Below the pieces are notes generated by a model. It was given only the letters and a program-made list of their open reading frames with translations, ran no database searches and was not told the DNA's origin. The position numbers and the translations under genes are program-made. DNA of 64,000 bases from Streptomyces sp. NBC_01445 (GTDB lineage: Bacteria; Actinomycetota; Actinomycetes; Streptomycetales; Streptomycetaceae): NCBI RefSeq assembly GCF_035918235.1, contig NZ_CP109485.1, positions 4,960,001-5,024,000 of the forward strand, read 5' to 3'. Below are positions 1-9,854 of the stretch, piece by piece; position 1 is the first letter of the stretch; each line of letters begins with the position of its first letter.

Positions 1-741
1 AAGAGGATCGAGCGCAATGGCTACGAGACCCGGGTGCGGCGCATCCGTGACCTCGGCGACCAGGAACTGGAGCGGATCCGCCGCGCCGCCGACGACTGGC
101 GCGGCACCGACACCGAACGCGGCTTCTCCATGGCGCTCGGCCGCATCGGCGACGCGGCGGACGGCGACTGCCTGGTCGCCACAGCCCACAAGGCCGACGA
201 CCCGGCCGGCCCGCACGGCGACCTGAAGGCCGTACTCCACTTCGTTCCCTGGGGCACCGACGGCGTCTCCCTCGACCTGATGCGCCGCGACCGCGCCGCC
301 GACCCCGGCATGAACGAACTCCTCATCGTGGCCGCCCTCCAGGCCGCCCCGAAGCTCGGCATCACGCGGATCTCGCTGAACTTCGCGATGTTCCGCGCGG
401 CCCTCGCGCGCGGCGACAAGATCGGCGCGGGCCCGGTCCTGCGGGCCTGGCGCGGACTGCTCGTCTTCCTGTCCCGCTGGTTCCAGATCGAGTCGCTGTA
501 CCGGTTCAACGCGAAGTTCCGGCCGCGCTGGGAACCCCGCTTCGTGGTCTACCGCTCCTCGCGCGACCTGCCCCGGATCGGCTTCGCCGCCATGCAGGCG
601 GAGGGCTTCGTGAACCTGGCCATACCGCGCCTCCTGCGACGACGCAGGGCCGGGCCCCGGCCCTGCGCCCACGACGCCGGGCACGACGGCTCGCACGACG
701 ACTCGCACGACGGAGGCCGGCGCGGGGTGCGGGCCGTCTGA
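1..741 (+). CDS. MprF/LysX-type phosphatidylglycerol lysyltransferase-like protein, C-terminal part (gene begins before the window)
   Basis: The reading frame is open from base 1 to the TGA at 739-741, so only the last 246 codons are visible. The visible part looks like the cytosolic DUF2156 domain of MprF-type proteins (a GNAT-like fold that transfers an aminoacyl group from tRNA to phosphatidylglycerol): it has the typical GFSMALGRIGD, VLHFVPWG and SLYRFNAKFRPRWEPRF stretches. In Streptomyces such a gene lies directly before folP, as here. The expected N-terminal membrane part is outside the window. The last 30 residues are a His/Asp/Gly-rich tail (repeated HDGxHD) that is not part of the domain and is probably disordered. 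The family call is firm; lysine as the transferred residue is inferred. Confidence 0.8.
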   Translation, partial: KRIERNGYETRVRRIRDLGDQELERIRRAADDWRGTDTERGFSMALGRIGDAADGDCLVATAHKADDPAGPHGDLKAVLHFVPWGTDGVSLDLMRRDRAADPGMNELLIVAALQAAPKLGITRISLNFAMFRAALARGDKIGAGPVLRAWRGLLVFLSRWFQIESLYRFNAKFRPRWEPRFVVYRSSRDLPRIGFAAMQAEGFVNLAIPRLLRRRRAGPRPCAHDAGHDGSHDDSHDGGRRGVRAV

Positions 742-801
742 GGCCCGTCCGCACTCCGGCCGTGGCACGGCCACCGGGCCGCCGGGCCTAGGCTTGAAGG
801 C

Positions 802-1665
802 ATGAGCACGTCGCAGGGCCGTCGAGGCCACGTCACAGGCCTTCCCGAATGGGACCGCTGCGCGGTCATGGGAGTCGTCAATGTGACGCCCGATTCCTTC
901 TCCGACGGCGGCCGCTGGTTCGACACGACGGCCGCCGTGAAACACGGCCTCGACCTGGTCGCACAGGGCGCCGACCTGATCGACGTCGGTGGCGAGTCGA
1001 CCCGCCCCGGCGCCACCCGCGTCGACGAGGACGAGGAGCTCAAGCGCGTCATCCCCGTCGTGCGGGGCCTGTCCTCCGAGGGCGTCGCCGTGTCCGTGGA
1101 CACGATGCGCGCCTCCGTGGCCGAGCGCTCCCTGGCGGCCGGTGCCTCTCTGGTCAACGACGTCAGCGGCGGCCTCGCCGACCCGGCGATGATCCCCGCC
1201 GTCGCCGCGGCGGGCGCCCCCTTCGTCGTCATGCACTGGCGCGGCTTCCTGGAGGGAGGCAACGTCAAGGGCACGTACGAGGACGTGGTCTCCGAAGTCG
1301 TCGCCGAGCTCCACGCGCGCGTGGAGGCCGTCATCGAGGGCGGCATCGCCCCTGAGCGCATCGTCGTCGACCCGGGCCTCGGCTTCTCCAAGGAGGCCTC
1401 CCACGACCTGAAGCTCCTGGCCCACCTGGAGGAGCTGCGCGCGCTCGGCCACCCCCTGCTGGTCGCCGCGTCCCGCAAGCGGTTCCTCGGCCACGTCCTG
1501 GCCGGCGAGCAGGGCGCCCCGCCCCCGGCGCGCGAGCGCGACGCCGCCACGGCCGCCGTCTCCGCCATCGCGGCCCACCAGGGCGCCTGGGCCGTCCGCG
1601 TCCACGAGGTCCGCGCGACGGCCGACGCGGTCCGTGTCGCCCGCGCCGTAGAGGGAGCCCAGTGA
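802..1665 (+). CDS. folP: Dihydropteroate synthase FolP
   Basis: This enzyme condenses dihydropterin pyrophosphate with p-aminobenzoate to give dihydropteroate in folate synthesis and is the target of sulfonamides. All family signatures are present in 287 residues: NVTPDSFSDGG near residues 27-37 (pyrophosphate loop), DVGGESTRPGA near 61-71, DPGLGFSK near 190-197 and SRKRFLG near 224-230. The ATG at 802 follows a GAAGG sequence. The stop overlaps the GTG of the next gene (GTGA), so the two are translationally coupled. It is the first biosynthetic gene of a rightward folate operon with folB and folK. Length matches the usual 270-290 residues. Confidence 0.97.
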   Translation: MSTSQGRRGHVTGLPEWDRCAVMGVVNVTPDSFSDGGRWFDTTAAVKHGLDLVAQGADLIDVGGESTRPGATRVDEDEELKRVIPVVRGLSSEGVAVSVDTMRASVAERSLAAGASLVNDVSGGLADPAMIPAVAAAGAPFVVMHWRGFLEGGNVKGTYEDVVSEVVAELHARVEAVIEGGIAPERIVVDPGLGFSKEASHDLKLLAHLEELRALGHPLLVAASRKRFLGHVLAGEQGAPPPARERDAATAAVSAIAAHQGAWAVRVHEVRATADAVRVARAVEGAQ

Positions 1666-2213
1666 CCCCACCGAGGGAGCCCGACGAGCCGCGCGGTGCG
1701 GCAGGCCGGCGCACCGACGCGGAGGCCGTGGACAGCGCCAACCGCGCCTTCTACGAGGCTCTGGAGCGAGCCGACTTCGAACTGCTGACGGCGCTCTGGC
1801 TCGCCCCCGAGGACGTCTCGTACAGCGAGGAGTCCGACGAGGCCGAGGACACGTCCATCAGCTGCGTGCACCCCGGCTGGCCCGTGCTCACCGGCCGCGG
1901 CGAGGTTCTGCGCTCGTACGCGCTGATCATGGCGAACACCGAGTACATCCAGTTCTTCCTCACGGATGTGCACATCAGCATCGTCGCCGACACCGCTCTG
2001 ATCACCTGCACCGAGAACATCCTCAGCGGCGGCCCGGCCCCCGCGGAGGGCGACGAACTCGGCCCGCTCGTCGGCCAGCGCGTCGTCGCCACGAATGTGT
2101 TCCGTCGCACACGTGACGGCTGGAAACTGTGGTCGCACCACGCGTCGCCCGTACTGGCCGAGTCCGAGACCGAGGGCGACGACGGCGAGGAAAGCGACGA
2201 GACACCCTCCTGA
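1662..2213 (+). CDS. NTF2-like (SnoaL-type) fold protein of the folate operon
   Basis: A 183-residue protein whose core (AVDSANRAFYEALERADF, the CVHPGWPVLTGRGEVL stretch, and VFRRTRDGWKLWSHHASP) is typical of the SnoaL/NTF2-like alpha+beta barrel family. The GTG start lies inside the folP stop (GTGA), indicating coupled translation. The last 20 residues are acidic (E/D-rich) and probably disordered. This gene sits between folP and folB in Streptomyces, but no catalytic activity is assigned; family members range from isomerases to binding proteins. A role connected to folate is suggested only by position. Confidence 0.8.
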   Translation: MTPPREPDEPRGAAGRRTDAEAVDSANRAFYEALERADFELLTALWLAPEDVSYSEESDEAEDTSISCVHPGWPVLTGRGEVLRSYALIMANTEYIQFFLTDVHISIVADTALITCTENILSGGPAPAEGDELGPLVGQRVVATNVFRRTRDGWKLWSHHASPVLAESETEGDDGEESDETPS

Positions 2214-2426
2214 GTGGCTCCTGACGGGGTAGGCGGGCCCACGTGGGCACCACGGGATTGCCGGAGCGCGCTGGTGGGTAGGGGCGGCTACCAGCGGTGG
2301 GCCGCCCTGTCCATAGCCCCCGCGGGCGAGCGCTGTCGGTGCCCGCAGGTAGATTCGATCGAGGCTGGTGTGCCGACCGCACTCGGTACGAACCCGCCGC
2401 TACCGACGATTGCAGGAGTGATTCGC

Positions 2427-2786
2427 GTGGATCGTGTCGCGCTGCGCGGCCTCAAGGCCCGCGGGCACCATGGCGTCTTCCCCAAGGAGCGCGAGGAAGG
2501 CCAGACCTTCATCGTGGACCTGGTGCTCGGACTGGACACACGCGCGGCCGCGGCCGACGACGACCTGGCGAAGACCGTGCACTACGGCATCGTGGCGGAG
2601 GAGGTCGTGGCCGTCGTCGAAGGCGATCCGGTCGATCTCATCGAGACGCTCGCCGAGCGCATCGCCGGGACGTGCCTGAAGCACGAAGGAGTCCTGGAGG
2701 TCGAGGTCTGCGTCCACAAGCCGGACGCCCCGATCACCGTCCCCTTCGACGATGTGACCGTCACCATCACCCGGAGCCGAGTATGA
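2427..2786 (+). CDS. folB: Dihydroneopterin aldolase FolB
   Basis: This enzyme cleaves 7,8-dihydroneopterin to 6-hydroxymethyl-dihydropterin and glycolaldehyde, the step before FolK. I chose the GTG at 2427 because an AGGAG lies at 2414-2418, 8 nt upstream, and because the protein then begins exactly at the conserved DRVALRGLKARGHHGV start and has 119 residues, normal for the family. The frame stays open upstream, but that extension is not homologous. Visible family features are the GVFPKEREEGQ segment with the pterin-contacting Glu, LIETLAERIA, and VHKPDAPI near the end with the catalytic Lys. The stop overlaps folK by ATGA. The 213-nt gap before it separates it from the folP pair. Confidence 0.95.
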   Translation: MDRVALRGLKARGHHGVFPKEREEGQTFIVDLVLGLDTRAAAADDDLAKTVHYGIVAEEVVAVVEGDPVDLIETLAERIAGTCLKHEGVLEVEVCVHKPDAPITVPFDDVTVTITRSRV

Positions 2787-3394
2787 CTGCATCTTTCACC
2801 GAGGGCCCCAGCGACCCGACCGTACAGCCGGTGCCCGCCTCCGTGGTGGAACAGGTGGACGCGGCCGACACCACACTCTCCAACCCCAAAAACGCGGTGA
2901 TCGCCCTCGGCTCGAATCTGGGGAACCGCCTCGAGACGATCCAGGGCGCCATCGACGCCCTGGAGGACACCCCCGGCGTCCGCGTCAAGGCCGTCTCGCC
3001 CGTCTACGAGACCGAGCCGTGGGGCGTCGAGCCGGGCAGCCAGCCCGCGTATTTCAACGCGGTGATCGTGCTCCGCACGACCCTGCCCCCGTCCTCCCTC
3101 CTGGAGCGGGCGCACGCCGTCGAGGAGGCCTTCCACCGCGTCCGTGACGAGCGCTGGGGTGCCCGCACGATCGACGTCGACATCGTCACGTACGCCGACG
3201 TCGTCTCCGACGACCCGGTCCTCACGCTCCCTCACCCCCGCGCGCACCAGCGGGCCTTCGTCCTCGCCCCCTGGTTCGACGTGGAGCCCGAGGCGCAGCT
3301 GCCGGGCCACGGACCCGTGGCCGAGCTGCTCGCCGCGGTCACCCGCGAAGGCGTCGCGCCGCGCGCCGACCTGGAACTCCAGCTGCCCGAATAG
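2783..3394 (+). CDS. folK: 2-amino-4-hydroxy-6-hydroxymethyldihydropteridine pyrophosphokinase FolK
   Basis: FolK transfers pyrophosphate from ATP to hydroxymethyl-dihydropterin, supplying FolP. The ATG overlaps the folB stop. The catalytic domain starts only at about residue 37 (NAVIALGSNLGNR); the first 35 residues are an extension seen in actinomycetes and probably disordered. Signatures are SPVYETEPWG, PAYFNAVIVL, and RWGARTIDVDIV, which carries the paired Asp residues that bind magnesium. PHPRAHQRAFVLAPW closes the fold. It is 203 residues against about 160 for the Escherichia coli enzyme, the difference being the N-terminal extension. Confidence 0.96.
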   Translation: MTASFTEGPSDPTVQPVPASVVEQVDAADTTLSNPKNAVIALGSNLGNRLETIQGAIDALEDTPGVRVKAVSPVYETEPWGVEPGSQPAYFNAVIVLRTTLPPSSLLERAHAVEEAFHRVRDERWGARTIDVDIVTYADVVSDDPVLTLPHPRAHQRAFVLAPWFDVEPEAQLPGHGPVAELLAAVTREGVAPRADLELQLPE

Positions 3395-3452
3395 TCGTTA
3401 GGGTCATGCGGGCACACGAAGACAGCGCGGGGACTGAGGGGCGACCACCGGA

Positions 3453-3941
3453 ATGAAGCAACTGCGCATCAGGACGTTGGCCGGCCTCTTCCTGGTCGCC
3501 GGTGTACTGAGCTGGGCGGGCGCCCGCCTGTGGGACTCGATCGGCACGCTGCCGCGGGTCCCGCTGGCGGCGCCGATCGTCCTCGCCGTGATCGCCGTCA
3601 TCCTGCTGGCGACCGCGCTCTCCATCCGGGCCCGGCTGCGCGCCCAGCGCGAGCGGAGCCCCGGCGCCAAGGGAGTCGACCCGCTGATGGCGGCCCGCGC
3701 CCTCGTCTTCGGCCAGGCCAGCGCGCTGGTGGCCGCGCTGGTCGCGGGGATGTACGGCGGCACGGGCGCGTTCCTGCTCGAACACCTCGATGTCCCGGCC
3801 CGCCGCGACCAGGCCATCTACGCCGGCTTCTCGGTCCTCACCGGCATCGCCGTGATAGCGGCCGCCCTCTTCCTGGAGCGCGTCTGCAAGCTCCCGGAGG
3901 ACGACGACGAGGACCACGGCGGGGCCGCACCGGCGGCCTGA
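3453..3941 (+). CDS. DUF3180 family membrane protein
   Basis: A 162-residue integral membrane protein with four likely helices, at about residues 5-23, 33-52, 76-100 and 118-140, and a short acidic cytoplasmic tail (EDDDEDHGG). The pattern and the place directly after folK identify the actinobacterial DUF3180 family, whose function is unknown. It follows folK by 58 nt on the same strand and probably shares its transcript. A weak GAGG lies 14 nt before the ATG, so initiation may be inefficient. Nothing in the sequence links it chemically to folate. Confidence 0.82.
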   Translation: MKQLRIRTLAGLFLVAGVLSWAGARLWDSIGTLPRVPLAAPIVLAVIAVILLATALSIRARLRAQRERSPGAKGVDPLMAARALVFGQASALVAALVAGMYGGTGAFLLEHLDVPARRDQAIYAGFSVLTGIAVIAAALFLERVCKLPEDDDEDHGGAAPAA

Positions 3942-3944
3942 CCG

Positions 3945-3975
3945 GCCCGGGGGCCGGCCGCGCGCCGGCCTGGGC
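3945..3975. terminator. Hairpin between convergent DUF3180 gene and folE
   Basis: A GGCCGGC/GCCGGCC stem (3952-3958 with 3964-3970, 5-nt loop) is nested in an outer GCCC/GGGC pair. It fills the 34-nt gap between two convergent genes and could terminate both transcripts. No U-tract is present on either side. Confidence 0.5.
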
Positions 3976-4581
3976 TCAGCGCGCGATGATGAGGCTCATA
4001 GCCTCGTTGCGCGTCGCCGGGTCGCGCAGCTGGCCGCGCACCGCGGACGTGATGGTCTTCGCGCCCTGCTTGCGCACCCCGCGCATCGTCATGCACATGT
4101 GCTCGCACTCGACGACCACGATCACGCCGCGCGGCTCCAGGATCTCCATCAGGGAGTCGGCGATCTGCGTGGTCAGACGCTCCTGCACCTGCGGGCGCCG
4201 GGCGTAGACGTCCACGAGGCGTGCCAGCTTCGACAGGCCGGTGATCTTGCCGTCGGTCGACGGGATGTAGCCGACGTGGGCGACGCCGACGAACGGCACC
4301 AGATGGTGCTCACAGCTGCTCTGGACCTCGATGTCCTTCACCAGGACCATCTCGTCGTGACCGAGGTCGAACGTCGTCGTCAGAACGTCCTCGGGCTTCT
4401 GCCACAGGCCCCCGAATATCTCCTTGTACGCCCGCGCCACCCGCGCCGGCGTCTGCTTGAGGCCCTCGCGGTCCGGGTCCTCCCCGACCGCGATGAGCAG
4501 CTCACGCACGGCGTTCTCAGCCCGCTTCTCGTCGAACTCGCCGATCGGACCCTCGCCGTCCAGCGTCACCGGGTCGGTCAT
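3976..4581 (-). CDS. folE: GTP cyclohydrolase I FolE
   Basis: FolE converts GTP to 7,8-dihydroneopterin triphosphate, the first step of folate synthesis. The 201-residue protein carries the zinc site: Cys90 and His92/93 in [12 protein letters not shown], and a second Cys in [15 protein letters not shown] near residues 156-170. [22 protein letters not shown] is the family core and TITSAVRG lies near the end. The ATG has a GAGG 6-7 nt upstream. It is the last gene of the leftward ftsH-folE pair, but a strong hairpin lies between ftsH and folE, so it may also have its own promoter. It faces the folate operon convergently. Confidence 0.97.
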   Translation of the reverse strand: MTDPVTLDGEGPIGEFDEKRAENAVRELLIAVGEDPDREGLKQTPARVARAYKEIFGGLWQKPEDVLTTTFDLGHDEMVLVKDIEVQSSCEHHLVPFVGVAHVGYIPSTDGKITGLSKLARLVDVYARRPQVQERLTTQIADSLMEILEPRGVIVVVECEHMCMTMRGVRKQGAKTITSAVRGQLRDPATRNEAMSLIIAR

Positions 4582-4604
4582 CTGTGCCTCTTCCTAGAAC
4601 AAAG

Positions 4605-4644
4605 AACCGCGTCCCCCACACCGTAAGGCGTGGGGGACGCGGTT
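4605..4644 (-). terminator. Intrinsic terminator after ftsH
   Basis: A perfect 15-bp stem pairs 4605-4619 with 4630-4644 around a 10-nt loop. Read leftward it is followed by the T-rich CTTTGTTCT. It lies between the ftsH stop and the folE start, so it should attenuate read-through into folE. Confidence 0.8.
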
Positions 4645-4660
4645 ATCCATTCCGGGGTGA

Positions 4661-6706
4661 TCAGGCCTCGGGGCTGTCCGTAGGAGCGATGTCCAGCCCG
4701 GACTCGACGCCCGTTGCCGCGCCGTTCGAACCGTTCGTCAGTGACAGCTCCCTGGGGGAGAGCACCGGCGGGCGGGTCGACGGAGTGCGGCGGGAGGAGC
4801 CGGTCCACGCGGGGCGGGCCGGGCGCTTCACGATCGGAGCGAAGATCTCGGCGATCTGCTCCTTGTTCAGCGTTTCCTTCTCCAGGAGCGCGAGGACCAG
4901 GTTGTCGAGAACGTCCCGGTTCTCGACGAGGATCTCCCAGGCCTCATTGTGCGCGGTCTCGATGAGCTTCTTGACCTCTTCGTCGACGAGCGCGGCGACC
5001 TCTTCCGAGTAGTCGCGCTGGTGCGCCATCTCCCGGCCGAGGAACGGCTCGGTGTTGTCGCCGCCGAACTTGATCGCGCCGAGCCGCTCGGTCATGCCGT
5101 ACTGCGTGACCATGGCCCGCGCGGTCGCGGTCGCCTTCTCGATGTCGTTCGCCGCGCCCGTGGTCGGGTCGTGGAAGACCAGCTCCTCGGCCGCGCGCCC
5201 GCCCAGCATGTACGCGAGCTGGTCGAGCATCTCGTTACGCGTGGTGGAGTACTTGTCCTCGTCGGGCAGGACCATCGTGTAACCGAGGGCCCGTCCACGG
5301 GACAGGATCGTGATCTTGTGCACCGGGTCGGAGTTGGGCGAAGCCGCCGCGACCAGGGCGTGTCCGCCCTCGTGGTACGCGGTGATCTTCTTCTCCTTGT
5401 CGGACATGATCCGGGTCCGCTTCTGCGGGCCCGCCACCACGCGGTCGATCGCCTCGTCCAGCATCGAGTTGTCGACGAGCTTGAGGTCGCTGCGCGCCGT
5501 GAGGAGCGCCGCTTCGTTCAGCACGTTCGCCAGATCGGCGCCGGTGAAGCCCGGGGTACGCCGGGCGACGGCGGACAGATCGACATCGGGTGCGACCGGC
5601 TTGCCCTTCTGGTGAACCTTGAGGATCTCCAGACGGCCCTGCATGTCCGGGCGGTCGACCGCGATCTGCCGGTCGAAACGTCCCGGGCGCAGCAGCGCCG
5701 GGTCGAGGATGTCGGGCCGGTTCGTGGCGGCGATCAGGATGACGCCGCCCTTCACGTCGAAGCCGTCCATCTCGACGAGCAGCTGGTTGAGCGTCTGCTC
5801 GCGCTCGTCGTGACCGCCGCCGAGACCCGCACCGCGGTGCCGGCCGACGGCGTCGATCTCGTCGACGAAGACGATCGCCGGGGCGTTCGCCTTGGCCTGC
5901 TCGAACAGGTCACGGACTCGGGAGGCACCGACACCGACGAACATCTCGACGAAGTCGGAACCCGAGATCGAGTAGAAGGGGACCCCCGCCTCACCGGCGA
6001 CGGCGCGCGCGAGCAGCGTCTTACCGGTTCCGGGCGGGCCGTAGAGCAGCACACCCTTGGGGATCTTGGCGCCGACGGCCTGGAACTTCGCCGGCTCCTG
6101 GAGGAACTCCTTGATCTCGTGGAGCTCCTCGACGGCCTCGTCCGAGCCCGCCACATCGGCGAACGTCGTCTTCGGGGTGTCCTTGGTGATGAGCTTCGCC
6201 TTGGACTTCCCGAACTGCATGACTCGGGAGCCGCCGCCCTGCATCTGATTCATCAGGAACAGGAAGACGACGACGATCAGGACGAAGGGGAGCAGGGAGA
6301 GCAGGATCCCCACGAAGGCGTTCTGCTTCGTCGGGGCGACGGTGTACCCGTCGGGGATCTGCTTGTCCTCGAACTTGGCCTGCAGATCCTTGGCCACATC
6401 GACGCCCTGGTCGCCGATGTAGCTCGCCTGGATCTTGCTGCTGCCCTGGACCTTCTGGCCGTTCTTGAGCTCGACCTTGATGTTGTTTTCGTCGCCGGTG
6501 GTCAGCTTGGCCGACTGCACCTTGTTGTCGTTGATGGCCTGAATGACCTGGCCGGTGTCCACCGTCTTGTAGCCACCGGACGAACCGACGACCTGCATCA
6601 ACACGACCACGGCAAGGACGGCCAGCACGATCCACATGACCGGCCCACGGAAGTATCGCTTCACGTCCATCCATACGGAGCGATGACGCCCCGTCCCTCC
6701 TGCCAT
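4661..6706 (-). CDS. ftsH: ATP-dependent zinc metalloprotease FtsH
   Basis: A membrane-anchored AAA+ protease that extracts and degrades membrane and soluble substrates. Domains in order: N-terminal transmembrane helix (about 24-42), extracytoplasmic region, second helix (about 131-153), AAA module with Walker A GPPGTGKT at 223-230, Walker B VFVDEID near 279-285, [20 protein letters not shown] (second region of homology), and the zinc protease motif HEGGH at 445-449. The C-terminal tail is basic then acidic and looks disordered. The start is uncertain: the ATG at 6706 has no Shine-Dalgarno, and an in-frame ATG at 6670 (MDVKRYF) is the start I would expect from homologues. It lies downstream of hpt, with a hairpin between them. 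Confidence 0.95.
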   Translation of the reverse strand: MAGGTGRHRSVWMDVKRYFRGPVMWIVLAVLAVVVLMQVVGSSGGYKTVDTGQVIQAINDNKVQSAKLTTGDENNIKVELKNGQKVQGSSKIQASYIGDQGVDVAKDLQAKFEDKQIPDGYTVAPTKQNAFVGILLSLLPFVLIVVVFLFLMNQMQGGGSRVMQFGKSKAKLITKDTPKTTFADVAGSDEAVEELHEIKEFLQEPAKFQAVGAKIPKGVLLYGPPGTGKTLLARAVAGEAGVPFYSISGSDFVEMFVGVGASRVRDLFEQAKANAPAIVFVDEIDAVGRHRGAGLGGGHDEREQTLNQLLVEMDGFDVKGGVILIAATNRPDILDPALLRPGRFDRQIAVDRPDMQGRLEILKVHQKGKPVAPDVDLSAVARRTPGFTGADLANVLNEAALLTARSDLKLVDNSMLDEAIDRVVAGPQKRTRIMSDKEKKITAYHEGGHALVAAASPNSDPVHKITILSRGRALGYTMVLPDEDKYSTTRNEMLDQLAYMLGGRAAEELVFHDPTTGAANDIEKATATARAMVTQYGMTERLGAIKFGGDNTEPFLGREMAHQRDYSEEVAALVDEEVKKLIETAHNEAWEILVENRDVLDNLVLALLEKETLNKEQIAEIFAPIVKRPARPAWTGSSRRTPSTRPPVLSPRELSLTNGSNGAATGVESGLDIAPTDSPEA

Positions 6707-6817
6707 AGTGAGTTTGATAAAGGCTGTTTTGAAGACTGTTCTTCGGACGGTACCCCAGCATTGTCACCCGCAGCCGCAGGGGATGACTGGGAATCTCGCC
6801 CACGCATGCTCCAACGG

Positions 6818-6840
6818 CGGGAAACCCGCAGGGGTTCCCG
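6818..6840 (-). terminator. Hairpin after hpt
   Basis: CGGGAAACCC and GGGGTTCCCG pair (one mismatch) around a GCA loop, 28 nt beyond the hpt stop. This is a likely terminator or processing site between hpt and ftsH. Confidence 0.5.
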
Positions 6841-6867
6841 ACCGTCTCACATCGCTTCGGCGACGGT

Positions 6868-7428
6868 TCAGCCGCCGTAGACGTGCGGAGCCAGAGTGCC
6901 GACGAACGGCAGGTTCCGGTACTTCTCCGCGTAGTCCAGGCCGTACCCGACGACGAACTCGTTCGGGATCTCGAACCCGGTCCACTTCACGTCGATGGCC
7001 ACCTTCGCCGCCTCCGGCTTGCGCAGCAGCGTGCAGACCTCGAGGCTCGCGGGCTCGCGGGTGCCGAGGTTGGTGAGCAGCCACGACAGCGTCAGCCCGG
7101 AGTCGATGATGTCCTCGACGATCAGGACGTGCCTGCCCTTGATGTCGGTGTCGAGGTCCTTGAGGATCCGCACGACGCCGGACGACTGGGTGCCCGCGCC
7201 GTACGAGGACACCGCCATCCAGTCCATCGTGACGGGGGTGGACAGCGCACGCGCCAGGTCCGCCATGACCATCACGGCGCCCTTGAGGACACCGACGATC
7301 AGCAGGTCCTTGCCCGCGTATTCCGCATCGATCTTCGCGGCCAGCTCAGCCAGCTTCGCGTCGATCTCTTCCTTGGTGATGAGCACCGACTGGAGGTCGG
7401 TGCCCATGTCTTTCGCGTCCACCCGCAT
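6868..7428 (-). CDS. hpt: Hypoxanthine phosphoribosyltransferase Hpt
   Basis: A purine salvage enzyme making IMP or GMP from hypoxanthine or guanine and PRPP. The PRPP-binding loop [15 protein letters not shown] is clear, with [14 protein letters not shown] earlier and [28 protein letters not shown] split across the C-terminal half, all characteristic. I prefer the ATG at 7428 ([11 protein letters not shown]), which gives 186 residues; the GTG at 7446 adds six residues and has no better ribosome site. It lies 45 nt after tilS on the same strand, an arrangement found in many Gram-positive genomes (tilS-hpt-ftsH). Confidence 0.95.
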   Translation of the reverse strand: MRVDAKDMGTDLQSVLITKEEIDAKLAELAAKIDAEYAGKDLLIVGVLKGAVMVMADLARALSTPVTMDWMAVSSYGAGTQSSGVVRILKDLDTDIKGRHVLIVEDIIDSGLTLSWLLTNLGTREPASLEVCTLLRKPEAAKVAIDVKWTGFEIPNEFVVGYGLDYAEKYRNLPFVGTLAPHVYGG

Positions 7429-7473
7429 CACTTTCGGTCGTCCCACCGGCCGCTCAAGGACTCTCGTCCCGCG

Positions 7474-8496
7474 TCAGCCTTGCCGGATGACCAGTCTGCC
7501 ACCCTGCCGCTGAGCCACGACCTTGCCGGGGAGGTTGATCTCCCCCTGGCCGCGCCAGCCGGTGATCAGACGGTCGACCTCTTCGATGTGCCGGGCGAAC
7601 AGAGCGCCCGCCGGAGCGCCGGCCTCGATGGCCGCTCGGCGCAGTACACGGCGGCGTACGGCGGGCGGCAGCGCGTAGAGCTTGGCGCACTCAAGGAGCC
7701 CTGCGGGGTCCCGCACCATGGATTCGGCCTGCGCGGCCCACGTGTCCAGGGCGTCGGCGTCGTCCCGGGACAACTGGGCCGTACGGGCGAGCGCCTCGAC
7801 GACACCCTTGCCGAGCGCCTTCTCCAGGGCGGGCAGCCCCTCGTGGCGCAGCCGGGAGCGCGTGTACGCCGGATCGGTGTTGTGGGGGTCGTCCCAGACG
7901 GGCAGCGACTGGGCCATGCACGCCTTGCGGGCGGTCTGGCGGTCGAGGCGGAGGAAGGGCCTGCGGTAACGGCCGTCGACCCCCGAGGTCGCGGCCATTC
8001 CCGACAGGGAGCGGATACCGGAGCCGCGGGCGAGGCCGAGCAGGACCGTCTCTGCCTGGTCGTCGCGGGTGTGGCCGAGCAGGATCGCGGCGGCGCCGTG
8101 GTGGTCCGCGGCGGCGTCGAGCGCGGCGTATCTGGCGTCCCTCGCCGCGGCTTCGGGTCCGCCGTCGCGGCCGACGTGCACGGCCGCGGACTCGACGGGG
8201 TCGAGGCGCAGGGCGGTGAGCCGCGCGACGACTTCGGCGGCGCGGAGATCGGAGCCGGGCTGCAGACCGTGGTCGACGGTCACGCCACCGGCGCGGATGC
8301 CGAGCTTGGGGGCCTCGAAGGCGAGGGCGGAGGCGAGCGCCATGGAGTCGGCACCGCCGGAGCAGGCGACAAGCACCAGGGGCGGGGTGCGCGGGGCTTC
8401 TGGCGCCGGATGGGGGGCGCTGTGATCGTTGAGTACGTCGTGGAGTACGCGGCGGACCGCCAGGCGTATCGCCGCGACCGCAGGATGGGGACCCAT
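7474..8496 (-). CDS. tilS: tRNA(Ile)-lysidine synthase TilS
   Basis: TilS converts C34 of tRNA-Ile(CAU) to lysidine, so that the tRNA reads AUA and is charged with isoleucine. The PP-loop ATP-binding motif SGGADS lies at 46-51, followed by [10 protein letters not shown] and [21 protein letters not shown], all diagnostic. The 340-residue length fits actinobacterial TilS, which is shorter than the E. coli enzyme. GAAGGG lies about 9 nt before the ATG. It heads the tilS-hpt-ftsH run. Confidence 0.95.
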   Translation of the reverse strand: MGPHPAVAAIRLAVRRVLHDVLNDHSAPHPAPEAPRTPPLVLVACSGGADSMALASALAFEAPKLGIRAGGVTVDHGLQPGSDLRAAEVVARLTALRLDPVESAAVHVGRDGGPEAAARDARYAALDAAADHHGAAAILLGHTRDDQAETVLLGLARGSGIRSLSGMAATSGVDGRYRRPFLRLDRQTARKACMAQSLPVWDDPHNTDPAYTRSRLRHEGLPALEKALGKGVVEALARTAQLSRDDADALDTWAAQAESMVRDPAGLLECAKLYALPPAVRRRVLRRAAIEAGAPAGALFARHIEEVDRLITGWRGQGEINLPGKVVAQRQGGRLVIRQG

Positions 8497-8711
8497 GTCC
8501 GGTTCCCTTCATGAAGTTTTCGGTGGGGGTGTAGCTCGGACCAGTCACTCAACAGCGACTCGTCGATTTCAGTCACTCAGAGTGCGTCGATGGTGACAGA
8601 GCCGAGCCGTTCCCCGAGCATTGCACGCCTACCCACGCCCCACGGTCCCTCGGATGGGTGATTACGGGGGCGTTCTCCTGCCGTTGGCCGTATTTGTTTC
8701 ACGACCCTGCC

Positions 8712-9854
8712 TTACGGTGCACCCTCGGACTTGCGGTGCACCCGCGCGACCCAGTCCGCCGGTTTGGCGATCTCCGCCTTGGTGGGGAGCGTGTTCGGCG
8801 ATGTCCATACGCGATTGAATCCGTCCATACCCACCTCGTTCACCACGGCCCTGACGAATCGCTCGCCGTCGCGGTACTGGCGCAGCTTCGCGTCGAGGCC
8901 CAGGAGCTTGCGCAGCGCCAGGTCCAGGCGGGACGCGCCCTTCTGGCGGCGCTCCTTGAACTTCTCCCTGATCTCGCCCACCGACGGCACCACCGCGGGC
9001 CCGACCCCGTCCATCACGAAGTCCGCGTGCCCTTCGAGCAGTGACATCACGGCCGTGAGCCGGGCGAGGATCTCGCGCTGGGCCGGGGACTGCACGAGCT
9101 CGACCAGGGAACGGCCCCCGTCGTCGCCCTCGCCCTGCTCGCCCTCGGGGCGCGCGCCCGCCAGGGACTGGGCGGCCTCCCGGATGCGCTCCAGGAACGT
9201 CATGGGGTCGACATCGGTCTCGGCGAGGAATGACTGGATCTCGCCCTCGAGGTGGTCTCGCAGCCAGGGCACGGCCGTGAACTGCGTGCGGTGCGTCTCC
9301 TCGTGCAGGCACACCCAGAGCCGGAAGTCGTGCGGGTTCACATCGAGTTCGCGCTCCACGTGCACGATGTTCGGCGCGACGAGGAGCAGTCTTCCGCCGC
9401 CGTTCGGCGCGGCCGGCAGGTCTCGGGTGGCCGGGGCGAAGGTCTCGTACTGCCCGAGGACTCGGGAGGACATGAAGGACAGCAGCATCCCGAGCTCGAC
9501 GCCCGTGACCTTGCCGCCTACGGCGCCGAGGACCGCTCCGCCGGGGCCGGAGCCGCGCCGCTCCTCCATCTTGTCCAGGAGGGGCTTGAGGAGTTCCCTG
9601 AACCCCGCCACGTTCGCCCGGACCCAGCCGGGGCGGTCGACGACGAGGACGGGAGTGTCGTGCGCCTCCTCGGTGGCCATCCGCGTGAACCCGCGGACAT
9701 GTTCCTCGGAGGCCTTGGCGTGGCGGCGCAGCTCCGCGACGATCGCCCGCGCCTCGTCCCGGCTCACCTCCGGGCCCGGCCGCACGAGTCGGGTCGCGGT
9801 CGCCACCGCGAGGTTCCAGTCGACCATCCCAGAAGCGCCACCGATGCTCGTCAT
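8712..9854 (-). CDS. Zincin-like metalloprotease (DUF2342 / F420-biosynthesis-associated family)
   Basis: A 380-residue protein of the actinobacterial family often annotated as zinc-dependent metalloprotease or F420-biosynthesis-associated protein. The HEETH sequence in VCLHEETHRTQF fits the HExxH zinc site, and EGHADFVMDG downstream supplies a plausible third ligand. No signal peptide is visible, so it is probably cytosolic. It lies between dacB and tilS on the same strand, with gaps of 93 and 215 nt. Proteolysis is inferred from the motif only; the direct link to F420 is a name inherited from co-occurrence, not shown here. Confidence 0.8.
   Translation of the reverse strand: MTSIGGASGMVDWNLAVATATRLVRPGPEVSRDEARAIVAELRRHAKASEEHVRGFTRMATEEAHDTPVLVVDRPGWVRANVAGFRELLKPLLDKMEERRGSGPGGAVLGAVGGKVTGVELGMLLSFMSSRVLGQYETFAPATRDLPAAPNGGGRLLLVAPNIVHVERELDVNPHDFRLWVCLHEETHRTQFTAVPWLRDHLEGEIQSFLAETDVDPMTFLERIREAAQSLAGARPEGEQGEGDDGGRSLVELVQSPAQREILARLTAVMSLLEGHADFVMDGVGPAVVPSVGEIREKFKERRQKGASRLDLALRKLLGLDAKLRQYRDGERFVRAVVNEVGMDGFNRVWTSPNTLPTKAEIAKPADWVARVHRKSEGAP

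Noticed and set aside
549..2141. Long minus-strand open frame across folP and the NTF2-like gene
   Set aside because: It is antisense to two well-supported genes, rich in Arg/Ala/Ser with no family motif; long antisense frames are common in high-GC DNA.
4949..6880. 643-codon plus-strand frame opposite ftsH
   Set aside because: It mirrors the ftsH codons (Asp/Arg/Leu/Val-rich) and has no domain; ftsH has all catalytic motifs.
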